A stretch of 64,000 nt of DNA from NCBI GenBank assembly GCA_022711405.1, contig JAKLFC010000003.1, positions 1-64,000 of the forward strand, written 5' to 3'. Below the pieces are notes generated by a model, which was given only the letters and a program-made list of their open reading frames with translations, made no database searches and was not told the DNA's origin. Position numbers and translations under genes: made by a program. Each line of letters opens with the position of its first letter. Positions within the stretch are counted from its first letter, which is position 1. Shown piece after piece: positions 7,492 to 16,144 of this stretch. The DNA is from Bacteroidota bacterium (GTDB taxonomy: Bacteria > Bacteroidota > Bacteroidia > Bacteroidales > JAGONC01).

Positions 7492-10362
7492 ATGAAAAAA
7501 TATATGATCTGTTGCGGTTTAATTGTCTTCTTAATCCTGAATGGCAAGGATCTGATTTCTCAACCGCAAACCATTTTCCCTGATCAGATGTTCCAGTCCC
7601 ATCAGCTTGACTCAGAAGGAAAGGATGTGGTGTGGCTGAAAAATGGCACAGCGTTCTGTACCTATAACGGCGATCTGTTCATGTTTGTCTGGACAGAAGA
7701 AAATGGGAATTCTCATGACCAGGGACTCCTTGCAAAAAGGTATTATCCTTATGTATACTCTTACATGAATGGCGATTTTCAGCCCTATTTGGTAAACGGA
7801 TCCAATAAGTTGGTGTTTGGCTATTTGCATGAGGATGATTGGTATCTGTACCATCCTGATCTGGGGCATGAATATGATCTCAACCTGATCGGAAAGGCTT
7901 TCGCGTTCGTGTACAACGACCGGCTGTGGTTCTGGTCGTACATTCAGAATCCGATCCGCACCCAGTGGTTTATCGAATGCTGGGCGCAGCTGTCAGTTGA
8001 CGGAACATCCTGGGATTGCAGAATCAATGAAACCTTTGACGCCCCTCCTGTTTCCTATAAGGTAGGGGCAGTCCAGGCGGGTGAAGCGTTGAAGACCTTC
8101 GTGTGGAACACCCAGTCCAATACCTTTTCAGTGGAAGAGTTTCGTTATGACAATCAGGCACAATGGATTTCCTATCATTCCAAATATGGCATCTCACTGC
8201 CCGGAAATATGTTTGGATCCGTTATAAATTACAGGGATGCCAACAACAATGATTGTTATGTATACAGTACCTACATTCCGCCCGCCATGGGATTCATATC
8301 GTTTGAAAGCCCGGTCGCAGGATGGTATTCAGAACCTTTCTTTTCCGTACCTCCCGGAGTCATGACACTGATCCAGGGTAGTATCAGAGGCAACAGGTCC
8401 GGAGAGACAGTCCACCCCGAAGATGGCAACAGGTTTACGGTTTTCAGTCTTTCCGGGGCTGAAAATTCGGATAAAAGCTACAGCCTGTTTGCCGATGAAT
8501 GGTTCATTCCGCCGGATACTGCAGCCAGGCCTCAATACGTTCGTACATCACAGGTGGTTCTTCCGGCAGCATGTCCTCCACAACAGATCGATAAGGGACA
8601 GGATCTTCGCAGTGCCACGCTGATGGTCCCATGGGATTTTACCAAGGAAGTAGCAGGAATAGACGGTCTGAAACAGCAGGTGTGCGCGTTCTATCCGGAT
8701 AAGAAGGGGCATATCTATGGTGCTTTCTTTCAATCAGATAATTGGAGACCTGTCCCGAATTCTTCTGTCACCAGCATGGACCTGGCAAATGATGAATTGT
8801 ACGGAAAAGAGATCCGAAGCCTCTGGACCCTGGTCGGAATTACGGATGGTGCTCCGCCCTGCTCTATCAACTGGCCGGTATGGACATCCCTGCACACGCC
8901 CGAAGTGGAACCGACCGAGTTGAAGTTCAAGACCGAAAACATATCAAAGACGGAAGTAGTATCTACCTATGAGGATTCTTATTCCCTGGGTTTCAAGATC
9001 GAGACTAAAGAGGAAGAGGTGATGAGTATGGATGAATCATTTAAATATTCAAAAGCCTTTGAAAATAAGGAAACATCCAGTTCTACGGTCAAAACCTCCC
9101 TGACCACCAATTTCGGCTTGAATGAAGAGTCGCAGGAATTGGGCTGCCGCATCTGGTCGGTGCCTCAGATCCGCAGAATCAGCTATCAGGTGTATCCATG
9201 GTACGACAGCCTGCATCCGGTCATCAATTCCCTGCAATACCAGTTCAGGACAACCGGGATATTTACCTACGTTGAAAACATCGAAATATCAGAGTTCCCT
9301 TACCTGATCGACGAGCCCAATGCGGCAGACCTGGCAGGTTGGAAGCCGGATCATCGCACGGCTATGTATTACAGCGTGCTTGAGAATGATCTGAGTCCGC
9401 TGGGACCGGTCAGCTGGAGCCATCCCAATTCCGGACCTGTGTTTTCGTTTTCGGAAGTGACCACCACCACTACTTCTGTCACGGATAAGAATTCATATGA
9501 GTATGATCTTTCAATGGGAGTCAGATTACCCGAAGTGTTCGATCTCGGTGCCAGTATGAACGATGAAGTTTCTTATTCGACTGAAAATACCTATGAGACC
9601 GAATTCGGCACTGAACTTGAAATATCCCTGTCAAACCTTATCTCGAAACAGGATGGGATCAATCTTTCCTATTATGACTTCGGTATATACTGGTTCAAAC
9701 CTAATGAAGGAGACTGGTGGTACCTCGATAGTCTGGACGGTCAAAAGCCCTGGTATATCGCTTATATGGTGGGGACCGTTCATTCAAGGATCGTTCTGTT
9801 ATCTCCGGGCCCGGGAAGCACGCTCCGTGTAATGGAAATGCTGTTCAGATGGAAAGCGGAGGAAGGTGAACTGGGTGATTACAGTTTCTTTATTTCTACG
9901 GATCCCCATGTGGGTCCTGCCACCATCCTTTATGAATCATACTGCGGCGACCAGACAGCGATCAGCCTGGAAGATTTCACCGCCGAACCCGGTAAAACCT
10001 ATTACTGGGCCGTCAGGGGCATGGCACCCAATGGAGAAGCCGCCTGGTCCGAATCAAGGCCCTTCATCCTGAATGCTGCGGATGAAGCGACACAGGCTGT
10101 TCCCATTAAAGCCGAAATTTACCCGAATCCGGCCACAGGCAGTGAAATCTACCTTACGTATGAAATCAAGGAGGAGGGCACCGTATACCGCGAAATTCTC
10201 GATATTAAAGGACAAGTGCTCCTGCAAACGAAGCAGTCCTGCCGCTCTGCCGGCGTCCATTCTGAGATCCTCGATCTGCAGGGTCTCACCCCGGGAGTAT
10301 ACCTCCTGGTCATCCGTGCAGATACCGGACGCGTGGTGAAAAAGCTTGTCGTCGGGAATTAA
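7492..10362 (+). CDS. Large T9SS-secreted protein with Ser/Thr-rich beta segments
   Basis: 956 residues. A signal peptide (MKKYMICCGLIVFLILNG) starts it, and the last 85 residues are a classic Por-type sorting domain (EIYPNPATGSEIYLTYEIKE ... GLTPGVYLLVIRADTGRVVK), so it is exported through the T9SS and anchored or released at the surface. Residues about 30-430 look like a beta-propeller or lectin-like region rich in Trp and Tyr. Residues about 478-551 and 654-720 are long alternating polar stretches rich in Ser, Thr, Glu and Lys (for example TTTTTSVTDKNSYEYDLS), resembling the insertion region of aerolysin/ETX-MTX2 pore formers. Residues about 765-865 look like a fibronectin-III-type fold (PGKTYYWAVRGMAPNGEAAW). 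The function is unknown; a secreted toxin or adhesin is an inference. Confidence 0.75.
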   Translation: MKKYMICCGLIVFLILNGKDLISQPQTIFPDQMFQSHQLDSEGKDVVWLKNGTAFCTYNGDLFMFVWTEENGNSHDQGLLAKRYYPYVYSYMNGDFQPYLVNGSNKLVFGYLHEDDWYLYHPDLGHEYDLNLIGKAFAFVYNDRLWFWSYIQNPIRTQWFIECWAQLSVDGTSWDCRINETFDAPPVSYKVGAVQAGEALKTFVWNTQSNTFSVEEFRYDNQAQWISYHSKYGISLPGNMFGSVINYRDANNNDCYVYSTYIPPAMGFISFESPVAGWYSEPFFSVPPGVMTLIQGSIRGNRSGETVHPEDGNRFTVFSLSGAENSDKSYSLFADEWFIPPDTAARPQYVRTSQVVLPAACPPQQIDKGQDLRSATLMVPWDFTKEVAGIDGLKQQVCAFYPDKKGHIYGAFFQSDNWRPVPNSSVTSMDLANDELYGKEIRSLWTLVGITDGAPPCSINWPVWTSLHTPEVEPTELKFKTENISKTEVVSTYEDSYSLGFKIETKEEEVMSMDESFKYSKAFENKETSSSTVKTSLTTNFGLNEESQELGCRIWSVPQIRRISYQVYPWYDSLHPVINSLQYQFRTTGIFTYVENIEISEFPYLIDEPNAADLAGWKPDHRTAMYYSVLENDLSPLGPVSWSHPNSGPVFSFSEVTTTTTSVTDKNSYEYDLSMGVRLPEVFDLGASMNDEVSYSTENTYETEFGTELEISLSNLISKQDGINLSYYDFGIYWFKPNEGDWWYLDSLDGQKPWYIAYMVGTVHSRIVLLSPGPGSTLRVMEMLFRWKAEEGELGDYSFFISTDPHVGPATILYESYCGDQTAISLEDFTAEPGKTYYWAVRGMAPNGEAAWSESRPFILNAADEATQAVPIKAEIYPNPATGSEIYLTYEIKEEGTVYREILDIKGQVLLQTKQSCRSAGVHSEILDLQGLTPGVYLLVIRADTGRVVKKLVVGN

Positions 10363-10419
10363 TCTTTCAAATTCAATGAGTCCGGAGGCCAGGAAAAAAT
10401 ATCTTGAAATCACATATCT

Positions 10420-10809
10420 ATGAACGACGGTATATCATCTTTCTTTACTGCCAGGGTGATCATCCCATTGCTGGTAGCCCTGGCTGCGCTGGTACTGGTT
10501 TCAAACCTGGATAAAAAATTCAGGAATCCGTATTATGTGAAAAAGAATTCTTACACAGGCGGAATCATCGTAAGGGGCATACCCATTCCTCTGGTTAACA
10601 AAGGAGGGAAAATTCCGGCATTATCCAGGGAACAGATGGAAGCGATCAAGGCTGCTCTGGGAGATGATGTCAATATGAAGAAGATTCAAAAGAATAAGAG
10701 ATGGTACAAACATCCTGCCCTGAGGTCATTTCTTATTGTGGTAACCTGTCTGGGCTTTGTAGTTTGTTTCTCTGAAGTACAGGCGGCCTTTAAACAAACC
10801 TTTGGTTAA
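10420..10809 (+). CDS. Hypothetical two-helix membrane protein
   Basis: 129 residues with a membrane segment near residues 10-30 (ARVIIPLLVALAALVLVS) and a second near 104-120 (FLIVVTCLGFVVCFSEV), separated by a soluble loop with RGIPIPLVNKGGKIPALSREQ. I do not recognise the family. It lies 57 bases after the T9SS protein and ends 52 bases before the flavin reductase start, all co-directional. Confidence 0.5.
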   Translation: MNDGISSFFTARVIIPLLVALAALVLVSNLDKKFRNPYYVKKNSYTGGIIVRGIPIPLVNKGGKIPALSREQMEAIKAALGDDVNMKKIQKNKRWYKHPALRSFLIVVTCLGFVVCFSEVQAAFKQTFG

Positions 10810-10861
10810 GTTGCCTGATGGCCGGATCATGTTATTTTTGATGTTCCTAAAACAACACGTC

Positions 10862-11359
10862 ATGAGAACAAAGGTTGCTTTATCCGAGGTACTGCTGGAA
10901 ACGCTGAACAGACTTGACGGTGATGGGATCCTGCTGGTCGCCGGCGATCCTCCCAATCCAATGACCATCGGCTGGAGTACCATCGGACATATCTGGAACA
11001 AGGACGTCATGAATGTACTGGTGAGGCCCGTGCGTTATACCTTCCAATTCATGGAATCCGAAGAGGATTTCTCTGTCTGCGTTCTGCCTGACAGGTATCG
11101 CAAGGAATTGAATCTGTGCGGTACCCGGTCTGGACGTGACATCAATAAACTGGAAGTATGCAACCTGCATGTGGAGAAATGCAGCAATGTGAATTCCTTC
11201 TTTATTTCCGAATCGACCATTCATTTTGAATGCAGGATCGTTCATAAACATTTTCTTGATCCGGCGACCCTTGATCCGGCCATCATCAAAAGATATTACC
11301 CGCAAAAGGATTATCACATGGTCTATTACGGTGAGATCGTTGGAATATTCAGAAATTAA
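10862..11359 (+). CDS. Flavin reductase-like domain protein
   Basis: 165 residues of the FMN-binding split-barrel (flavin reductase-like) family. Signature regions: GILLVAGDPPNPMTIGWSTIG (flavin phosphate contact, usually NxMTxxW in relatives), VLVRPVRYTFQFMESEEDFSVCVLP (RPxRYT motif) and CGTRSGRDINKLE (G.xSGrdxdK). It closes with KDYHMVYYGEIVGIF, the usual GEIV strand. The ATG at 10862 gives the canonical start; in-frame upstream codons would overlap the previous gene. Members bind FMN and reduce it or unknown substrates, often with NAD(P)H. Confidence 0.85.
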   Translation: MRTKVALSEVLLETLNRLDGDGILLVAGDPPNPMTIGWSTIGHIWNKDVMNVLVRPVRYTFQFMESEEDFSVCVLPDRYRKELNLCGTRSGRDINKLEVCNLHVEKCSNVNSFFISESTIHFECRIVHKHFLDPATLDPAIIKRYYPQKDYHMVYYGEIVGIFRN

Positions 11360-11399
11360 TGATTTTCAGTGGCTGGTGCACACACCGGGCAGTTTGGCC

Positions 11400-11477
11400 A
11401 TCCTGAACCGGTATCAATCCTATCCCCTGACAGACATACAATCAATGAATTAAGGTGATCAACGTTTTGCGGCAAGG
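11400..11477 (+). repeat. Degenerate interspersed repeat (partner at 2901-2985)
   Basis: Noncoding tail after the flavin reductase gene that follows the order of bases at 2901-2985 with many substitutions. It holds no hairpin I can draw. Likely a decayed member of a dispersed family. Confidence 0.55.
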
Positions 11478-11539
11478 TGATGTCAAAGAATCTGTTCTGT
11501 CAGGTTAAAGGCCAGTTCTTCAAAAAAATAAATCTTTCC

Positions 11540-11570
11540 TTGCATTTACCTGACATATGTCATATATTTG
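11540..11570 (+). promoter_or_regulatory. Bacteroidota-type promoter for the surface-antigen gene
   Basis: TTG (11540-11542), a 20-base spacer, then TATATTTG (11563-11570), an exact fit to the -33 TTG / -7 TAnnTTTG pattern of the Bacteroidota primary sigma factor. The in-frame TTG at 11568 lies inside this -7 box, so it cannot be a start codon; this supports the ATG at 11607, about 30 bases after the expected transcript start. Confidence 0.7.
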
Positions 11571-11606
11571 AAACGGTTTTTTATCATTCACAATACCATT
11601 CCCGCC

Positions 11607-12812
11607 ATGATCAGAGGATTCGTTATCGTCATGCTGATGTCGGCGACGGCATGGGCATCTGCACAGACCCAGCCCCAACAGCCAGCTCCCGAATCAAAGG
11701 AAAAGCAATCGATTATGATCGATACCCTGGACCACAAGCTGGACTGGAGCAGGTATCTCATCGAAATGCACGGATTCATTCCATGGCCTTCCATTGTCAG
11801 TGAACCTGCCCTGGGAGACTTCGGGCTGGCCATGGCGCTGGTATTCATCAGCCCGAAAGCCAGTGCCAAGGCTAAGGCTAATTATACTTTTCCCGACATC
11901 ACCGGTGTGGCTGGCATGTGGACGCTCAATGACAGCTGGGGGGTGGCTGCACTGCGGCAGGGATCTTTTCCGAAAGCACGCATGCGATACAGGATCGCAG
12001 CTGGCTATGCGCCGCTTAATGTAGAGTTCTACAGGACCATCAACACAGAGCTCACCGGGGAACGGACAAAGTCATTCCTGTTCAACCTGGGATCTGCGTT
12101 CGGCATTGTGGAAGCCAGCGAGAACATCTGGAAGGAAAAGATCTTCCTGGGCCTGAATTACACCTTCGCCAGCACCAAAGTGAAATATGACCTCCACATC
12201 AACGATACCCTGCGCAGGATCATCGAGTACTTCCAGCTGGATACCCTGTTCGAAAATAAGGATATGCGCTCCAATGTCGGCTATGCAGGTCTTTTTGCCG
12301 AATGGGACAACCGCAATTCGATCTTCACGCCCGACAAAGGGATACGGTTCAGGGCCACCGGTACCCTGGCGAGGAACTGGCTTGGCAGTGACAACGATTA
12401 CCAGGAGCTGGATATCTACACCAACATCTTCTTCCAGCCTCTCAAACCCTGGGTATGCGGCTTCATGGCCGAATATCACATGATGTCTGACGACGCACCC
12501 TTCTATATGCTCCCGTTCCTGACCATGCGCGGGCTCCCGGCAGCCAAGTACCAGGGGCAGAAGACCCTGTCATTCGAGACGGAGCAACGGATCGACATCG
12601 TGCCAAGGTGGAGTGTGGTCGGCTTCGTCGGGACCGGCAGAACCTATAGCACGAATGAATACCTGGAGGATAAGAACTGGTACTGGGCTGGCGGGGCAGG
12701 ATTTCGTTACCTCATCGCCCGGCTTTTCAAGCTCAGGATGGGGATTGACGTTGCCCGCGGGCCGGATCAGTTTGCCTATTACATCGTCTTCGGGCATTAC
12801 TGGGCCCGTTAG
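11607..12812 (+). CDS. Omp85/BamA-type surface-antigen beta-barrel protein
   Basis: 402 residues from the ATG at 11607, with signal peptide MIRGFVIVMLMSATAWASAQ. The barrel carries the bacterial surface antigen motifs AEWDNRNSIFTPDKGIRFR (DxRxxxxxPxxG) and MRGLPAAKYQGQKTLSFETE (RGxxxxxYxGxxxxxxxxE), found in the C-terminal barrel of BamA/TamA-like proteins, but no POTRA repeats precede it. It is therefore a POTRA-less member of the family and is unlikely to be the essential assembly factor. It may be an outer-membrane transporter or lipid-modifying accessory protein. A good promoter lies just upstream; a small secreted-protein gene follows after 17 bases. Confidence 0.8.
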   Translation: MIRGFVIVMLMSATAWASAQTQPQQPAPESKEKQSIMIDTLDHKLDWSRYLIEMHGFIPWPSIVSEPALGDFGLAMALVFISPKASAKAKANYTFPDITGVAGMWTLNDSWGVAALRQGSFPKARMRYRIAAGYAPLNVEFYRTINTELTGERTKSFLFNLGSAFGIVEASENIWKEKIFLGLNYTFASTKVKYDLHINDTLRRIIEYFQLDTLFENKDMRSNVGYAGLFAEWDNRNSIFTPDKGIRFRATGTLARNWLGSDNDYQELDIYTNIFFQPLKPWVCGFMAEYHMMSDDAPFYMLPFLTMRGLPAAKYQGQKTLSFETEQRIDIVPRWSVVGFVGTGRTYSTNEYLEDKNWYWAGGAGFRYLIARLFKLRMGIDVARGPDQFAYYIVFGHYWAR

Positions 12813-12829
12813 GACGCTCGGATTGCATT

Positions 12830-13339
12830 ATGCGTATGACCCGGTGCATATTTCTGATTGTTTTTCATCTGTTTCTGCTCCTGTCAGCCAGTTCCCAGAA
12901 CCTATTCCTGATCGAAAGACCGGGAACAGTGAAGAACGTTAAATTTCATGAAGGAGATGACATTCATGTCAGCGTGAAACACTATCCACCTGGTACGGAC
13001 ATAAAAGGCTCACTGACACAGATCGGCGATTCAAGTATCGTGATCGATGATATGTATTTAATTCCGATAAAGGATATTACTGCAGTTTATATAGAAAGAT
13101 TCTGGATTAAATTGGCCATTCCTGTCTTGTTCATCGCCGGTATCGGGTATGGATTGCTGGAAATATTCAACAACGCCATCAACAAGGATTCACCGCTTTT
13201 ATCGAAAGAGACCGCCATCATCAGCAGCTCGCTGGTCGCGGGAGGGCTGGTCCTGATCCCGCTGATTGAGCGAAAGTTCACTATTGGAGAAAAGTGGCGC
13301 GTGCAGTCGCTGGTCTTCGATTACGAAAATTTTCAATAA
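12830..13339 (+). CDS. Hypothetical membrane-anchored protein
   Basis: 169 residues with an N-terminal signal or anchor (RCIFLIVFHLFLLLSASSQ), a soluble beta-rich part containing GDDIHVSVKHYPPGTDIKGS and GDSSIVIDDMYLIPIKDIT, and two hydrophobic stretches (about residues 88-108 and 125-145). The pattern of a short beta domain asking for default values (SLTQIGDSSIVI) is common in Bacteroidota proteins of unknown function. It starts 17 bases after the surface-antigen gene and is probably co-transcribed with it. Confidence 0.55.
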   Translation: MRMTRCIFLIVFHLFLLLSASSQNLFLIERPGTVKNVKFHEGDDIHVSVKHYPPGTDIKGSLTQIGDSSIVIDDMYLIPIKDITAVYIERFWIKLAIPVLFIAGIGYGLLEIFNNAINKDSPLLSKETAIISSSLVAGGLVLIPLIERKFTIGEKWRVQSLVFDYENFQ

Positions 13340-13463
13340 GTCAGAAAATTGTCGATTCCGACTTTCGTCTGGACTCCGCTTCCCTCCATTGCACCCCATT
13401 CGGGGTTCGAAATCGAACCGAAGTATTTACTGATGGATCAGGAGGTAAATCCGAGTTCTTTTT

Positions 13464-13730
13464 TTATTTTATCCGGATGAAAAGGACGCCCGTGAGCTGG
13501 ATAGACAGTTTTAATTCACGGATGTCCTTTGCCGTTCCCGCCTGATCAAAATGTGCGTGGCTTAGAATGACCAGGTTAATCTCCGAAGGATCAACCGGTA
13601 TCCTGGAAAGGGATCTTTTGAAACGGTTTATTTTCCTGGGCAAACCGGCATCGAAGAGGACCGCACCTTTGTCTTTGATCAAATAACACACGGTAAGACC
13701 CAGATGGATCGGATACACTGAAAGTGACAC
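13464..13730 (-). pseudogene. Metallo-beta-lactamase-fold hydrolase, N-terminal fragment
   Basis: The first 70 codons read like an MBL-fold hydrolase N-terminus: VYPIHLGLTVCYLIKDKGAV, LFDAGLPRKI and INLVILSHAHFDQAGTAKDI, where the zinc motif HxHxDH is HAHFDQ, with the last His lost. After about residue 70 the similarity stops and the frame ends in an unrelated 17-residue tail. Active members are over 200 residues and carry three more metal ligands downstream, none of which follow here. I read it as a truncated, inactive remnant lying past the end of the restriction operon. The 13340-13463 stretch shows nothing further. Confidence 0.7.
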
Positions 13731-13770
13731 GTTTAATAAATAAAATTTGCACTATTGTCGTTTTAAATGC

Positions 13771-15012
13771 TTAGTCAAACCCCACCCCATCTATCTCCCT
13801 CATGATCCTGTCCGTTTCCGCCAGGGCCACGATGATCTTCTGGTAATGCCGGACATCCCCGAACGACAGCTGCCGGCCTTTGCGGTCCTTGAGCCATTTC
13901 TGCGCCGGCTGGTAGCCACCGATGTAGAATTCCCAGGCAATCAGCGGGACATGATCGAAATACTGGCTGCCGTTTATCCACACTTTGCCATCTTCGTACC
14001 GCACTCTCTCCACTTCATTGGTGCCGCTGACCGGGTAGGATGTGATGAACCGCTCGACCACCGGGCTCTCCAGCAGGTGGATCTGCCGGAGCTCCCCGCC
14101 CAGTTTCACGAACTGCCAGAAGGTGTCCTGGTCCTTGGGATAAGGGATCCTGGGAAAGTCGATCTTCAGGAATTCTTTGTATTTCGTACGGTAGGTCGGG
14201 GAATGAAGAATGGCGTAGATGTAGTCGAGGATGTCAATGGGGGCAAAGGTGCCGGGAGTGGTTTCTTTTTCGGGACTGAAGTTAAGTCCTAATAGTCCAG
14301 TAAGCTGCTGGACTATTTTTATGTTCAAGTTAGGTTCCCTTGAGAGTGATTGATTAATAGGCTCATTATAAGACTTATCATGATAGAGATATAATGGAAA
14401 ACAGTATGATTGATCTGCCAAATAATTTTTATCTGTAAGATTATTCGAAATAGAAATATGACTAAAAAAACCATCACTTCCGAGCAATCTTCCTCTCTTA
14501 CAAATTAAAAACAGGTTCTTAAACTCAATAATATGCTTATGAATTTCAAATGACGCTCTTCGTAGTATTAAGGGATCATAATAACAGTATTGATAATCAA
14601 AAGGTCTGGTCAAATATTTTCGGATATTGTGAATATCAAAAATGCCATTTTTTAATCTCGATCTTAACTTAAATCCTTTATTGTCTTTTATGCCAAAGCG
14701 TTGAACAACAATTTCATCGATCTCCTGAAACCTATTAATTAATTCCTGTTTATTATTGTTGACAAAGAATTCATCTTTTCCAGTTTCGACACCAGGATTA
14801 AATTTACACCAGATCTTATCTATTGCAAATCCATTATTATAATCATTGCCAATAGTTTCGTTCATAAATTGATAGGAATAATTTGTTGCTACAGGTACAT
14901 GATTTTCCCATGAGATATTTTTGAAGGAATATTGAAATAAAAATTCATACTTCTCCTCCCTTACCCCATACAGGTCATAATGAAAAACCTGTGCTAACTT
15001 GTTGTCATTCAT
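13771..15012 (-). CDS. Type ISP-like restriction-modification enzyme, C-terminal (specificity) half
   Basis: 413 residues corresponding to the C-terminal half of single-chain type ISP/IIG-like enzymes. It opens LAQVFHYDLYGVREEKYEFL, which in full-length relatives directly follows the sequence that ends the upstream half (QGVSINIFVKKG). Further landmarks are IRKYLTRPFDYQYCYYDP, FAPIDILDYIYAILHSPTYR, KIDFPRIPYPKD and ETDRIMREIDGVGFD, all typical of the target-recognition region. It begins 8 bases inside the DUF1016 gene (ATGAATGA overlap) and lies in exactly the same frame as the N-terminal half: their first bases are 3003 apart. It may fold as a separate subunit that joins the methylase half. 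A palindrome at 14291-14317 adds the peptide KIVQQLTGLL. Confidence 0.85.
   Translation of the reverse strand: MNDNKLAQVFHYDLYGVREEKYEFLFQYSFKNISWENHVPVATNYSYQFMNETIGNDYNNGFAIDKIWCKFNPGVETGKDEFFVNNNKQELINRFQEIDEIVVQRFGIKDNKGFKLRSRLKNGIFDIHNIRKYLTRPFDYQYCYYDPLILRRASFEIHKHIIEFKNLFLICKRGRLLGSDGFFSHISISNNLTDKNYLADQSYCFPLYLYHDKSYNEPINQSLSREPNLNIKIVQQLTGLLGLNFSPEKETTPGTFAPIDILDYIYAILHSPTYRTKYKEFLKIDFPRIPYPKDQDTFWQFVKLGGELRQIHLLESPVVERFITSYPVSGTNEVERVRYEDGKVWINGSQYFDHVPLIAWEFYIGGYQPAQKWLKDRKGRQLSFGDVRHYQKIIVALAETDRIMREIDGVGFD
14291..14317. repeat. In-gene palindrome A (GTCCAG..CTGGAC core)
   Basis: AATAGTCCAG, a 7-base loop TAAGCTG, then CTGGACTATT: ten perfect pairs inside the specificity-half coding sequence. 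On the coding strand it is read as IVQQLTGL. It shares its core with palindromes at 15716-15744 and 15819-15845. Confidence 0.8.
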
Positions 15013-16144
15013 TGGTTTCGTCTTTAAAAAGTTCCCTTTCCAGCTCTTCCACCGTAGGCATCGCCCGTTGTATCTTTTTCGGGAGTTCGCTAAAGGTAAA
15101 TTCGCTGACGCCGATGGGCTTGTTCACATCCCGGAGGGCGAATTCCACACTGAGGTTATCCTTGGTCTTGCAAAGCAACATGCCGATGGTCGGTCCATCA
15201 TCGGGCACCTTTACCTGTGAATCTAACGCGGATAAATAAAAATTCAGCTTCCCGATGAATTCAGGTTCAAATTCTTTGGCCTTCAATTCGATGACCACAT
15301 AACATTTCAACCGGACATGATAGAACAGCAAATCCAGCCTGTATTCCTTTATCCCCACTTGTAATGGGTACTGCCGGCCCATGTAAGCGAATCCCTTTCC
15401 CAGTTCAAGCAGGAACCTGGTGATGTTTTTCACAAGCTGTCGTTCCAGGTCAAGCTCCTGTACATCTGATTCCAAGGTAAGGAAACTGAAATTGTACGGA
15501 TCTTTGAGTAGCTGGTTGGCAAGGTCAGACTGTGGTTTGGGCAACGTAAGGTTGAAATTTGTGATTGCTTTCCCCTGGCGGGCAAAAAGATTGCTTTCGA
15601 TCTGCATTTGAAGTACAGAGCGGCTCCAATTGTTTGTGATGGTTTCTTTTAAATAAAAAAGTGCTTCAGATGGATTTATAATATTTTGAAAAATAACAAT
15701 ATGATGACCCCAGGGAATTAGTCCAACAAGCTGTTGGACTAATTTAATATCTTTATTTTCAGTAACTTGACTATTATTTCCAACAATTTCCGGTGCTATA
15801 TCGATAGAAAGGTCTTCAAATTGTCCAACAGGCTGTTGGACAATTATATCTCGTTGATTATAAAAGCGATAAAATTTTTGAATATAATACAAATTGGTTC
15901 TTGAAAATCCCTTCATATCCGGAAAGGCTATTTTAAGATCAGAAGCTAATTGTTCGATTAATTTAGCCCCCCATTTACTAACATCTTGTTTTTCAACAAT
16001 CATGCGCCCTATATCCCAGTATAATCTCAATAATTCCGTATTAACAGTGGCTGCAGCTTTCAGCTGACAACTTAATATTCTGGCTTTCAATTCCTTTAGC
16101 CATTCTTTATAATCTTCACTAAAAAACATAAGTTCCATAATCAT
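15005..16144 (-). CDS. DUF1016 (YhcG-like) PD-(D/E)XK nuclease inside a split RM operon
   Basis: 379 residues. The N-terminal domain (KARILSCQLKAAATVNTELLRLYWDIG, then MKGFSRTNLYYIQKFYRFY) is the DUF1016 N-terminal helical region; IPWGHHIVIFQN and ITNNWSRSVLQMQIESNLF are conserved family blocks; the C-terminal nuclease carries D271 (YRLDLLFYH) and E286-L-K288 (VVIELKAKEFEPE), the PD-(D/E)XK site. Such genes often sit beside or within type I-like systems. Here the ATG overlaps the stop of the methylase half by 4 bases (ATGA) and the stop overlaps the start of the specificity half by 8, so the three are probably translationally coupled. Two palindromes (15716-15744 and 15819-15845) lie in a variable linker and at the start of the IPWGHH block. 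Confidence 0.88.
   Translation of the reverse strand: MIMELMFFSEDYKEWLKELKARILSCQLKAAATVNTELLRLYWDIGRMIVEKQDVSKWGAKLIEQLASDLKIAFPDMKGFSRTNLYYIQKFYRFYNQRDIIVQQPVGQFEDLSIDIAPEIVGNNSQVTENKDIKLVQQLVGLIPWGHHIVIFQNIINPSEALFYLKETITNNWSRSVLQMQIESNLFARQGKAITNFNLTLPKPQSDLANQLLKDPYNFSFLTLESDVQELDLERQLVKNITRFLLELGKGFAYMGRQYPLQVGIKEYRLDLLFYHVRLKCYVVIELKAKEFEPEFIGKLNFYLSALDSQVKVPDDGPTIGMLLCKTKDNLSVEFALRDVNKPIGVSEFTFSELPKKIQRAMPTVEELERELFKDETNE
15716..15744. repeat. In-gene palindrome B
   Basis: AATTAGTCCAAC, loop AAGCT, GTTGGACTAATT: twelve perfect pairs within the DUF1016 gene, encoding LVQQLVGLI on the coding strand immediately before the conserved PWGHH block. Same core as palindromes A and C. Confidence 0.85.
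15819..15845. repeat. In-gene palindrome C
   Basis: AATTGTCCAAC, loop AGGCT, GTTGGACAATT: eleven perfect pairs within the DUF1016 gene, read as IIVQQPVGQF on the coding strand. Only about 75 bases from palindrome B and in the same reading phase relative to the repeat. Confidence 0.85.

Noticed and set aside
10802..10861. Start of the flavin reductase at TTG 10802
   Set aside because: Would overlap the preceding gene; the ATG at 10862 begins exactly where family similarity starts.
13747..14292. A plus-strand frame across the restriction specificity half
   Set aside because: Opposite strand of a well-supported gene; no motif.
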